Below are positions 35,359-45,289 of a DNA stretch of 64,000 nt, piece by piece. Source of the DNA: Cepaea nemoralis (taxonomy: Eukaryota; Mollusca; Gastropoda; Stylommatophora; Helicidae); the NCBI GenBank assembly GCA_014155875.1, contig JACEFZ010011099.1, positions 62,001 to 126,000 of the forward strand. Reading direction: 5' to 3'. The position numbers and the translations under genes are program-made. Every line of letters starts with the position of its first letter. Position 1 is the stretch's first letter. The notes beneath the pieces are model-generated. The model was not told the DNA's origin. It worked only from the letters and a program-made list of their open reading frames with translations, and made no database searches.

Positions 35359-36802
35359 TGGGTGTGGATGTGTGAAGGGATGTGTAGTCGGTGGTGGATG
35401 TACGTATGTGTGAGGGATATGTGTGTGTGGGAGGGGGATATTTGAGAGGATAGTTGGAAGTATGTGGGTGTTGGTGGATTGGGAGGGGATGTGGGTAGGG
35501 AATGTGTTTGGGTGGGTGAATGGGTGTGTAGGAGATTGTGTGGGTTGGGAAATGGGTGTGGGGGTGTCTGTAAATGGGATATGTCTGTGCTGGTGGGAGT
35601 GTGTGAGTGTGGATGGGGTAAATGTGAGTGGATGGAGGATATATGTGTGGGTGGTGAGGATGTTTGTAGGTGGAGGATGTGTGGGCGGGGATGTGTATGG
35701 GGAAATGTATGTGGGGGATGTGTGTGTGTGTGTGGGGGGCGGATGTGTTTATGGGTGGAGTTTTGTGTGGGAGGTGAGATGTGTGGGAAGTGTGGGATGT
35801 GCAGGTGATTGAAGGATGTATGCGAGGATGGGGGGATGTGTGTTTGGCTGGGTGGTTGGGGTGTGTGTGGGTGGGAGGGTAGATGAGAGATGCATGTGTT
35901 GATGGGCGCGTGGGTGATGTGTGGGTGTGAGTGGTTGATGGATGAGTACGTAAGTGGGTGGATGTGTGTGAGAGATGAGTGTATGTGTGAAGGAAGAGTG
36001 TAGTTGTGAGAAGATGTGTGTGAGCAGCAGATGTGTGTGGGTGGGGTATACATGGGTGACAGGATGTGTGTGGGTGGGAGGTGTGTGTTTTTGGGTATTT
36101 ATGGGTGGGGGATATGTGTGGGCAGGTGGGAAGATGTGTTTATGGGTGGAGATGTGTGAATAGGTGGGGGATGTGTAGTTGACAGGTGGCGAATATTCGG
36201 TGGGTGATTGGGTGTAGGCTGGCTGATGTGTGTGTGGGGAAAATTGTGAGAGTGTGGGATATGTGTGTGGATAGGTGCAGGATGTGTGGGTTGGCTGGGG
36301 TATGTGTATGGTATCTTATTCTTCTTCTTCTCCTTCTTGGTGTGTGAGGATATGTTTGTGGGTGGGGAAATGTGTGTGGGTGGGGAAATGTGTGTGGGTG
36401 GGGGATCAGTGGGTGGGTGGTGGCATGTATGTTTGCCTGGGTCTGTGTGAGTGCGTGGAGGTATGTGTAGGTGGGTGGGGGATGTGTTGGTGGCTGCGGG
36501 ATGTGAGGGTGGATGGGGGATGTATCTCACAACATTGCAATATGCACTGTTTATGTTTAAAACTTTCATTTGACAATGTTTTTTTAATTGTTTTCTCATG
36601 TGAATGTATCATGTTTAATATGCATTGTCTATGCTTACAAAATCCATTTGACAATGTTTTTTCCCCTATGTTAATGTAACATGCACATTTGATGAATGAA
36701 AGATGAGGGATTGAAAGGGCCGAATGTAAGACGGGTCTGCGTGCCCAATTTGTTACCCTTTTAAAATAAAGTTTGTTTGTTCATTCGTTCGTTCGGCAGA
36801 CT
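35359..36802 (+). mobile_element. Composite minisatellite retroposon, copy f
   Basis: A G/T-rich body (35359-36520) and the common tail (36525-36797) with GGGCCGAATGTAAGACGG and (TTCG)n. It is near-identical to copy e. It sits between two direct copies of the same 1.15-kb LINE segment rather than between short target duplications. Confidence 0.82.
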
Positions 36803-38445
36803 GCCATATGGTCGTCTTCTACTGACCAAAGCAGCAGATGGATTCGGCAGCCCCCTGAGCGACTGAGCAGCCCTCTATAGGAACACACTGCTCACCTCCA
36901 TAGCATGAGGAAGGGGCTAGAAAAGGTGCCCTAAACATTGTCTGCTCCATCATTACCTAACCAGCTAGCAGCGGTTGGTGGGTACCCTATACTGTGGTCG
37001 ACATACAAAGAAAAAACAGGTAAAGCCAAAAGAGCAAACCATATTCCCTCACAATCGGAACATGGAATGTACGCACCCTACTTGATAAAGATGGCGCGTC
37101 GGGTCCAGAGAGACGAACAGCACTGATTGGGAGAGAGCTGGGCAGGTACAACATCAACATTGCAGCCTTGAGCGAAACATGACTTGCAGAAGAAGGCCAC
37201 ATCTGTGAAGTATTCATTTTTCTGGAATGGAAGGGAAAGCAAGTAAAGACGCCGATCCGGTGTGGGGTTCGCTATTAAGTCGGCTCCGGTTGTAAAACTA
37301 GCTGGATTTCCAAAGGCTATAAACGACAGGCTTATGACCATTAAGTTGTCCCTGCTGAATGGAAGGAAGCATGCAACCATTGTGAGTGTCTACGCACCAA
37401 CTATGACCAATGAAGATGATGTCAAGAACAAGTTCTATGAGGACCTGCACAATGTATTAACATCCGTTCCCAAAGGAGACTATACTCCTTGGGGATTTTA
37501 ATGCTAGAGTAGGACACCAACTCTTGGAGTGGCATTATTGGAAAGCACGGAGTCTGAAATTGTAATAGCAATGGACTCCTCCTCCTTCAGACATGTGCCG
37601 GACATGATCTTCTGATTACCAACACAATTTTCCGTCTTCCCATGAGAAATAGGACATCGTGGAAGCATCCTCGCTCGAAACACTGGCACCTCATTGACTA
37701 TGTCATCATCAGGAGGAGTGACAGACAAGACGTTCGGGTGACAAAATCCATGTGTGGTGCTGAATGTTGCACAGACCATCGTCTCATTATCTCGAAAATA
37801 AACATACACATCAAACCACCACGGCGTCATCAAGGGGTAAAAATTCAAAAAAAAAACAACTAAATGTCACCTGCCTAAACAGCAATAAAATGCAGATGTT
37901 GTTTGAAAATATGCTGGAAGACCGCCTCAAGCCCAATGCTGCAGCTAAACAGGATGCAGAAACAGAGTGGAGAGCCCTAAAGGACATAATTTACAACACT
38001 GCTATGGAAATCCTGGGTCCAGCCCCCTGAAAGCATAAAGACTGGTTTGATGAAAATTCTGAAGACATCAACCAATTGCTGGCCAAGAAACATCTTCTCC
38101 TCAAGGCACATTGGCCTTCAATGCTGACTTGAATGACAATGAATGACCCAAAGTCGACATTATAAAAAAAAAAGATATCTTCAAGAACATTCAGAGAGTA
38201 GTGCAGCAGAAACTTCAGCACATGTGGGACTCCTGGCTGAGCAGCAAAGCTGATGAAATTCAAGCTAACAGCAATTTGCTGACAGACATGATATGAAAAA
38301 CGTCTACAACTCACTGAAAGCGGTCTATGGTCCTACATCACCAGGAATAGTTCCCCTCCTCAGTGCAGATGGGGGAACATTGGTCACCGATAAGAAAGAA
38401 ATCCTTCAACGCTGGGCAGAGCATTTCAGCAACATCTTAAATGCA
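36803..38445 (+). pseudogene. APE-type LINE endonuclease and linker, copy A'
   Basis: 36803-37948 repeats 34209-35358 with few differences, for example a 5-bp deletion near 37514. It then continues beyond the point where copy A stops: FENMLEDRLKPNAAAKQD, ETEWRALKDIIYNTAMEIL, and later LLSADGGTLVTDKKEILQRW and AEHFSNILNA, the linker between endonuclease and RT. Multiple frame changes; coding ends near 38445, before any RT. Confidence 0.87.
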
Positions 38446-39745
38446 ACTTCCTATTTTTTCATCTTTTTATTCTTCATCCTCTAAAAAGTACTGGAGAACT
38501 TTGGTCATAGACCATAACTTTAGGAAGGGAAAATCCCAACTGCACCTCCCCGTGGTATAGGATGGAAACACACCACGGTGTGGCTAACACAGCTCTGGGG
38601 ACCGAGTATCCACCGGAATAAGTGGACAACTCTGCAGCTGAGCAGAGCAGGACACTCACTTGTCCTTACAGTCGGAAATGACTGCTAAAGGCAAGGGAAA
38701 CCACCACACTATCTTCCCAAGACTTCATGGCAAAACACATATCAGAGTTAGTGAACAATGTTAATGGCTGTCTTAGGACATCCTCGTCTGGTAGGGACAG
38801 TCATGAGCCACAGATGACACCAGACCGTCATCCAGCTACTGATGGCAAAATCATAAATAAAATAAATAAATTTAGAGTAGGAACATGGAATGTTAGGACA
38901 TTAAATGAGCTAGGAAAGTTGAACAATGTTCTAAGAGAAAATCAAAAACAGGAAAGACATTATTGGAGGAAGATGATATAGTGAAGAGGTGGAATGAGTA
39001 TATAAAAGAATTATATGATGGGGAACGGGAAGAATTAACAGAAGAAAGTAACTTAGAAGGTCCACCTATTCCAAAAGAAGAAGTCGCTGATGCTATGAAA
39101 TATATGAAGCAAGGAAAAACAGCTGAACCAGATGAAATCACAATAGAAGAATTAGAAGTATTGAGAATTTGGAGTAGATATATTAACCAAAATGTTAAAT
39201 GATATTTACAGCAGTGGATATCTACCCAGTGATATGCTGAAATCTGTATTTATAGCTATACCAAAAAGACCAGGAGCAATTGAATGTGAAGATTTTCGCA
39301 CAATTAACCTCATAAACCATGTCACTAAGCTTCTGCTCAGAATCATAATGAGAAGAACCAGAAAGAAAATAAAAATGGAAATTAGTGAAGAACAGTATGG
39401 ATTTATGGAGGGAAAGGCACAAACAATGCAATATATACATTACGAACACTAATAGAAAGGTCAATAGAGAAACAGAAAGACATATATTTATGCTTCATAG
39501 ATTATACTAAGGCATTTGATAAAGTAAAACATGACGAGCTGATTAAAATGTTGGAAGATATCAACATTGATGGGAAAGATTTAAGAATAATAAAGAATAT
39601 TTACTGGAACCAAGTAGCAGCAATTAAATTGGAAATAAAGAGGGTGGTTACGAACACATAAAGCTAGGAGTACGACAGGGATGTGTCTTGTCGCCAGATC
39701 TCTTCTCCCTATATAGCGAAGTAATAATGAGAGATGATAAAACCT
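38446..39745 (+). pseudogene. RTE-like LINE with internal deletion
   Basis: The 38727-38981 frame holds the start of an APE endonuclease (FRVGTWNVRTLNELGKLNNV) and then jumps, within a few codons, to the pre-RT linker (EDDIVKRWNEYIKELYDGE), so most of the endonuclease is deleted. RT motifs follow in broken frames: NLINHVTKLLLRII, EEQYGFMEGK, FIDYTKAFDKVKHDEL and GVRQGCVLSPDLFSLYSE. The copy ends before the YADD box at about 39745, where TGATGATGATGATG begins. Similarity to 43490-44510 shows one family. Confidence 0.87.
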
Positions 39746-40780
39746 GATGATGATGATGATTTATTCTTCTCATCCTGTCCTTATGCCTTAATGTAGTCAC
39801 CAGAGGATCTTCTCCTGTACTATATGTTGTGTTTCATGCACATATTTGTTTGCTGATGAAGGCTAGTCGCCGCAAGATCCTGTATGTGTCGTAATTCTGT
39901 TCCGTAAAGCTGCATTACTATTTGTTATTTTATATGGTTTACATCCGCACAAGGAAACTAGTGTATATGCAGTCATTATCTTCATGTAGCTGGTTCTTTA
40001 CAGGACATCGCTGTCATTACATTCCAAAGAATGTCTCATTGCCTCATGTATTCTCATATGCAAGGTGTCTGCCATTTTTCAAGACTATCTAACTGTAAAC
40101 TACGCAGGTCTCATAATAATTAATTAATAACCCAACAATTTTGAAAAATGTTTGCAATAAATAACGTTTCAAAGCTACTGTGAAACTGTCATTGTCCAGC
40201 ACAGTGAAGTACTCTGTTCACATTTTTGTACTTTAACTATTTACTAAGTGCTCGGTAAAGTCCCAAATGAAAATGTGATATTTACAAGAACAAAATATAA
40301 CATGACAATCAATCTAGTAGTTCGATAAGTCCTAAAAATTAAGGATTCATTGAATCATTCAATGAAGGCATAATAACAGCAATGTCAGTTGTCTCCCTCT
40401 TTGAATGGGGGGGGGGGGGGGGGGGCGGAGAGAGAATTGAATTGTGAATGGTATTATTTGTTCTCCGGAAAATTTCTTGCCAGTTTCGGTAACCATAGCA
40501 TACGTACCCATGCTTGCGTCTGATTTAATGTATTCAAAAACCACATGTCACAGATCAGAGGAAACAACCCTGATAAATGCTACTGTGGTCTGTCTGCTAG
40601 GCTGTAAGCGATTGTCGCATAAAACATTCTTCTCTTGATGTTATTAATTTTTTATGATGTTTGGTAAGCTAATTTTGTTTTTAACTAATGTTTCTTTTTG
40701 ACGCTTGTTACTCTTGAATGCATTTTTGAATTCTACATTCAATTTTACTTATACTTGAAGAATTTCAACATTAATCTCCT
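39746..40780. other. Unassigned AT-rich sequence with poly(G)
   Basis: No gene supported. A run of about 18 G (40407-40424) is followed by GAGAGAGAATTGAATTG. Confidence 0.4.
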
Positions 40781-40784
40781 TTAA

Positions 40785-41482
40785 CCCTTTACAGGGCAGA
40801 CGCTTGTCCGTTTTTTTTTTAGCCCTGAACGGGCAAGATTTTTTCAGGTTCGGTAAAATTTTGGGTCGTGTTAGTAAAAACATCACAAATAAGGTGTTAG
40901 TCAACCGATTTTAGTTAAATAAACAACACAATGAAGGGAAAAGCATGCAAAATATGTTACTCACATGATTGTTGTCGGTAATCCTTATATGAACACAAAT
41001 ATTTACGAAATATAGCATGTTGTTTGTGATTTTCCGTCATCTATACGGCAATTTACAAACACATTTTCAGAATCATAATCACTTTCTTTAAAGTCCGACT
41101 CAGATTGCTAATGCAAAGTAACGCTTTGCACTGATATCTAGCTCCGATTAATAGTCAACTTCATACCCTTTAATGTCACTTAAATTGAACCTAGCGAAAT
41201 CTCGGCTATCACTTGAAGAATTGCCGAAATCCGTTTTGAAAAACTAAGCGTAAAAACCCCAAAAACTATCAAAAAAAGTTCGTAAAAGTCCGTTCAAATT
41301 CATAGTAGGCGTTTACAAATGGCGGACACATTGTCAAGCTATTGACAAAAGCAAAAGTAGCCGTCGGAAGTATCGTAAAGCTGAGAAATCGCGTTTTTAC
41401 AATTCATAATAGTATCAGCCGCAATCGGCGAATTTATCGTTAAAGGCATCGGACGGAAATGGACATTCTGCCGTGTAAAGGG
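40785..41482. mobile_element. piggyBac-type MITE (698 bp)
   Basis: Flanked by TTAA on both sides (40781-40784 and 41483-41486). The ends are inverted repeats: CCCTTTACAGGGCAGA at the left, and CCCTTTACACGGCAGA on the opposite strand at the right, with one mismatch in 16. TTAA duplication plus CCC-starting ends is the piggyBac signature. There is no transposase frame, so it is non-autonomous. Confidence 0.88.
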
Positions 41483-42087
41483 TTAATTGTGTTCAGGAGA
41501 AAATATTCAGTACAGCCATGAAAAAGAGATAGCGCAAAAGTAACTGAAAATTCAAAATGGTGTCGCCCTGACTATATTAATTACTATAGCGGACCTGTAT
41601 TTATTTATAATTATAACTGGCAATTTAACTACTAAAATTAAACAGAATACAAGTTTCATTTGTAGCAGTAGTGTATCTGTGAACTTGTATAATTTTTCAG
41701 AATTTGACATGACTGAAAATAATTTTGAAAGCCTGTTTTCAGGCCCGTCTGTAATCCTTTAAGTAGTGTAAGGGGAGTAATAGTTCTTTTCTAAGCAGTG
41801 CAATTGCTAAGAATTATTTAAATTTAAATAAAAAATACTGTGAAATAAGTTATGGTTTTTTTTCCCTTAAAGTTAGTATTTAATTATTAATAGATACATA
41901 ACAGTGTAATTATAGAGCAGAAGTAGAATTAAATTATTAGTGAAAGTGGCTGCTTAATTTATGCAGCAGTTACAAACTTATGCATATTTAATCAACAAAA
42001 GAAAGCTGTCGCAATGCAGTGGGTACATTAAAACAATGTGAGCACATTTTCATGAATCGTTCTTTCACTAACGACAAACATTTCACA
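41483..42087. other. Unassigned AT-rich sequence
   Basis: No feature recognised. Confidence 0.35.
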
Positions 42088-42465
42088 TGACATTTAATTA
42101 ATATAAATGGGCAGCTATTTTTAACAGTTAATTAGGTCACGGCACATACTATCGAAAAGTCTTAAATGTTGAGTGCATTTTTCTTAGAGACTCTGAGACT
42201 CTCGTGCTTTGTGCGATGCTGTCTTTGGCCGCCCTGCGGAAAGAGACCGAGCCATATGGGGTAAAACCCGGTGCAATGAAGTTGATCCTCTTGACATTCT
42301 ATTGAAAGAGGAATGTGACCTTTACTTTCCTGTTACCAAAATTGCACAATAAAATATACATCTTGCCAGGTTCATTAGCAATGTGACAGAATTTTAATGA
42401 ATAATAAATTGGTGGCCATTTTTTATTATTAAATAGGTCATGGCACATCCTATTGAAAAATAGAT
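42088..42465 (+). repeat. Diverged ~75-bp direct repeat pair
   Basis: 42088-42165 and about 42390-42465 share the order ATTAAT…AAAT, GGC(A)GCTATTTTT, AGGTCACGGCACAT and CTATCGAAAAG, with several substitutions. Confidence 0.55.
42201..42300 (+). repeat. Dispersed ~100-bp repeat core
   Basis: GTGCTTTGTGCGATGCTGTC, GACCGAGCCATATGGGGTAA and CCCGGTGCAATGAAGTTGAT match, in order, the reverse complement of 30618-30717 with roughly one difference per five bases. It is a conserved segment of an otherwise unrelated-looking element. Confidence 0.75.
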
Positions 42466-43489
42466 AATATGTCAAGTTAGGCCTCGCCACTCCAGACACA
42501 ATGATATATGGTAATATGTTGTTCCTTGTAAGAATAAACAAGCCACAGTAATAGAAGGCTGAATTGCTCAGCTTCCAATTTATTGGGCCAGAATTAGAAC
42601 CACCTTATTTACACAGATTCCTTCGCACTTACCTGACTCATGGTTGTAGATCACGACACAGAAAATATTAATAACTCCTCTTAGAATTGACGTACAATCT
42701 TCGTTGAGATACCGTTGGGTTCGTCTTGTCAAGCTGTATCCAACTGTGGTGGTTTCACAAAGTAAATACCCAATTTTTAAATGTTGACTATATGTGCTAA
42801 TACAGGAATCAGATAAGACCACTGACTTTGAGTGGTGGCGGGACACATAATAAATGATTACAAGCACCGTCACTAGATAAGAGGAATGTGATATGTTCAT
42901 ATATAATCCAATACTGACCATCAACAAATCTCCCAGGTGTGGACATATTCAACAATGTCAGTTCACAAGAGAGTGCAGACAGACATTTGCAAGCACGCGG
43001 CCATATTTGGTAGACACCGTCATGGACACCAGGGTTGCCACTTTTCTTTGACAGAAAACATCTAGAAATGGATGTATATACATCTAGATTGTATAGGTGA
43101 AACATCTAGAAAAACATCCATATATGAAACACTCAGAAATTACATAGATATCGACCTCATCTTCACTGACGATATTCTGCTTCCACCACACAATTATCCG
43201 TAGCTTTTCTTATGAAAATAAGGGCAACGCTCTTTCGGAACGCTATCAAGAGATGTGGCAGTGGGACTTCGGAACCAGCAACAATATATATATCCGATCC
43301 TACCACAGGGATCACTATTAATATTATCTCCGGTGCTTTTCAACGCCTACACTGTGAGAATTACCGGTGAGCAGATCACTGGACCTGGGAGGACATGGTC
43401 ATATGCCGGAAGTACAGGATTTGATATTGGAGAATTCTTTGAAGGGCGCCTCCGGTGCGAAGTGGTCAAGCCGTCTTCCTCGGGCTCCG
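42466..43489. other. Unassigned; possible RT scrap at 43290-43360
   Basis: Mostly AT-rich and non-coding. 43290-43360 reads LPQGSLL..LSPVLFNAYT, like the PQG-xx-LSPxLFNxY motif of LINE RTs, but too short to assign. A palindromic GGATGTATATACATC lies near 43070. Confidence 0.35.
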
Positions 43490-44512
43490 ATGGGTGTGAT
43501 AAAAAGGTCAAGAGAGACACAGAAAAACATATATTTGTGCTTCATAGATTATACTAAGGCATTTGATAAAGTAAAACATGATGAACTGATTAAATTGTTG
43601 GAAGATATCAACATTGATGGGAACGATTTAAGAATAATATTAATAAATAATATTTACGGGAACCAAGTAGCAACAATTAAAAATGTAAATGAAGAGGGTA
43701 GTTACGAACAGATAAAGCTAGGAGTACGACAAGGGTGTGCCTTGTCACCAGATCTCTTCTCCCTCTATAGTGAAGTAAAAATGAGAGAGATCAAAGAGAA
43801 GCCCGGAATACTAATCGGAGGATTACAATATAAAAAATATATCGCTATGCAGATAACACAGTATTGGTGGCGGATAATGCAACAGACCTACAACAATTCT
43901 TGGACATTGTCTTAACAGCGAGTGCAAAGAAAGGACTCTCCTTGAATATCAAGAAAACAGTAATAATGGTTATATCAAATAAAATGGTAACATCAAAATG
44001 TGACATAGAAATAGAAGGAGAAATCCTTAACCAAGTGGATAATTTTAAATACCTTGGGGCACTCATAACATTAGATGGAAGATGTACAACAGAGATTAAA
44101 AGCAGAATTTTTTTTTCCATATCCTTTACAGGACATCGCTGCCAACACCAGCATCTTTCAGCTGTATGTTGATCTCTTGGCAAGATTACGCTCAGTAGTT
44201 TACCATTGCTTTCTGAGCGGCCGGCTCACATACCCCGTAAGTTACCGATGCGGTTCGAACCACTGCTGATTCTCACCGTCATCACGTTACCGACGAGAGT
44301 ATACGAGATTCCGGAGAAAAGTCATAACCTCTAAGCCACGAAGCCGGCAAAAGCAGAATAGGTAAGGCAAAAGCCGCATTTCATAAAATGAAGAGTATCT
44401 TACGGAATAATTCACTATCAATGAATGTAAGAAAGAGCGTGCTGAAATGTTATATAGAACCAATTTTGCTGTATGGCTGCGAATCTTGGAATCTAGAAAA
44501 GGATTATCAAAT
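43490..44512 (+). pseudogene. RTE-like LINE reverse transcriptase, split by a SINE
   Basis: RT motifs FIDYTKAFDKVKHDEL and GVRQGCALSPDLFSLYSE are in one frame. After a shift the catalytic box reads YADN (43846-43857) where YADD is expected, so the second catalytic Asp is Asn. Thumb-region sequence follows (NIKKTVIMVIS, NFKYLGALIT), is cut by the 240-bp SINE at 44109-44348, and resumes (KAAFHKMKSIL, CYIEPILLYGCESW) to about 44512. There it joins the RNase H LINE without spacer. Confidence 0.88.
44109..44348 (-). mobile_element. tRNA-like SINE with poly(A) and 11-bp target duplication
   Basis: AAAAGCAGAAT is present on both sides (44098-44108 and 44349-44359). Read on minus, the element starts GCCGGCTTCG, has an A-box-like TGGCTTAGAGGTTA (44325-44338) and a B-box-like GTGGTTCGAACCG (44251-44263), and ends in eight A. 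Pol III transcription and LINE-mediated insertion are the family expectation. The A-to-B spacing (about 75 bp) is longer than in tRNA genes, so the tRNA origin is likely but not certain. Confidence 0.88.
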
Positions 44513-44865
44513 CGTTTAGAAAGCCACCAAAACCTGCTCAAGATGACTACCACACTATGGACAGACCTGACCAAGTCATTACTCTGCGCCTCAGAACAGG
44601 ACACAATAGATTTCGCAACCACATGTATACAAAATTCAAGATTGGTGAATCAGCCACGTGCACATGTGGGTTGGTGTCGGAGACAGCAAAGCACATACTC
44701 CAAGACTACCCAAATTACAACATGTCTAGGCACCCTTCTGGCCTAGAGAGACGACAGTGGAAGATAAACTCTATGGACCGCTGAGTGAACTAATAAATAC
44801 CGTCAACTTCATACAAGAGACAACATGGTAGTTACAGACATATTTCAAGCGAACGTAAGAAGAAG
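44513..44865 (+). pseudogene. RNase H LINE, 3' end copy
   Basis: Frame 44557-44784 carries MDRPDQVITLRLRTGHN and the knuckle CTCGLVSETAKHILQDY (last Cys changed to Tyr). It ends with the family 3' end (TTCAAGCGAACGTAAGAAGA). It begins abruptly inside the linker next to the RTE copy, so it is 5'-truncated. Confidence 0.85.
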
Positions 44866-45289
44866 TAGTGTCCTGTTGTGTTATGATGTTCAACATCGGC
44901 GTGAGTTACGTGCATCCATCACTACGTGTTGCACTGGTAAAATACAGCCGCACTTTCAAGGCCTATCCGACTTTAGCCGCCAAGTTCTCGTGTAATTATT
45001 TTGGTACTGTTCTTTGTTCTGTCAATGTAAATCCTGCATTCTTTCGACTATGTTTATTGTAGGCTGCCAGTGACTGTACTTCCCTATAACAATCTGTATG
45101 TAAAATAAGGGTGAGACACTTTGTTTCAGCATCAGGGACTTAGTGTCTTCTGCGGTGATTTAGACGTAGAACAGATTGAAATGAAGAACATATTGAGATA
45201 AAGAACAGAATTAGACGAAGATCAGATTTAGATGAAGTAAAGAATTAGATGAAGGACAGATTGAGATGAATGTTGTTTCTTTTTTCAAA
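44866..45289. other. Unassigned; short GAT/AGA repeats
   Basis: 45160-45270 has imprecise repeats of AACAGATTGAAATGAAG / GAACAGAATTAGACGAAG type. No gene. Confidence 0.4.

Noticed and set aside
44250..44340. Functional tRNA gene
   Set aside because: A- and B-box-like motifs lie about 75 bp apart, no cloverleaf is evident, and poly(A) and a target duplication mark it as a SINE.
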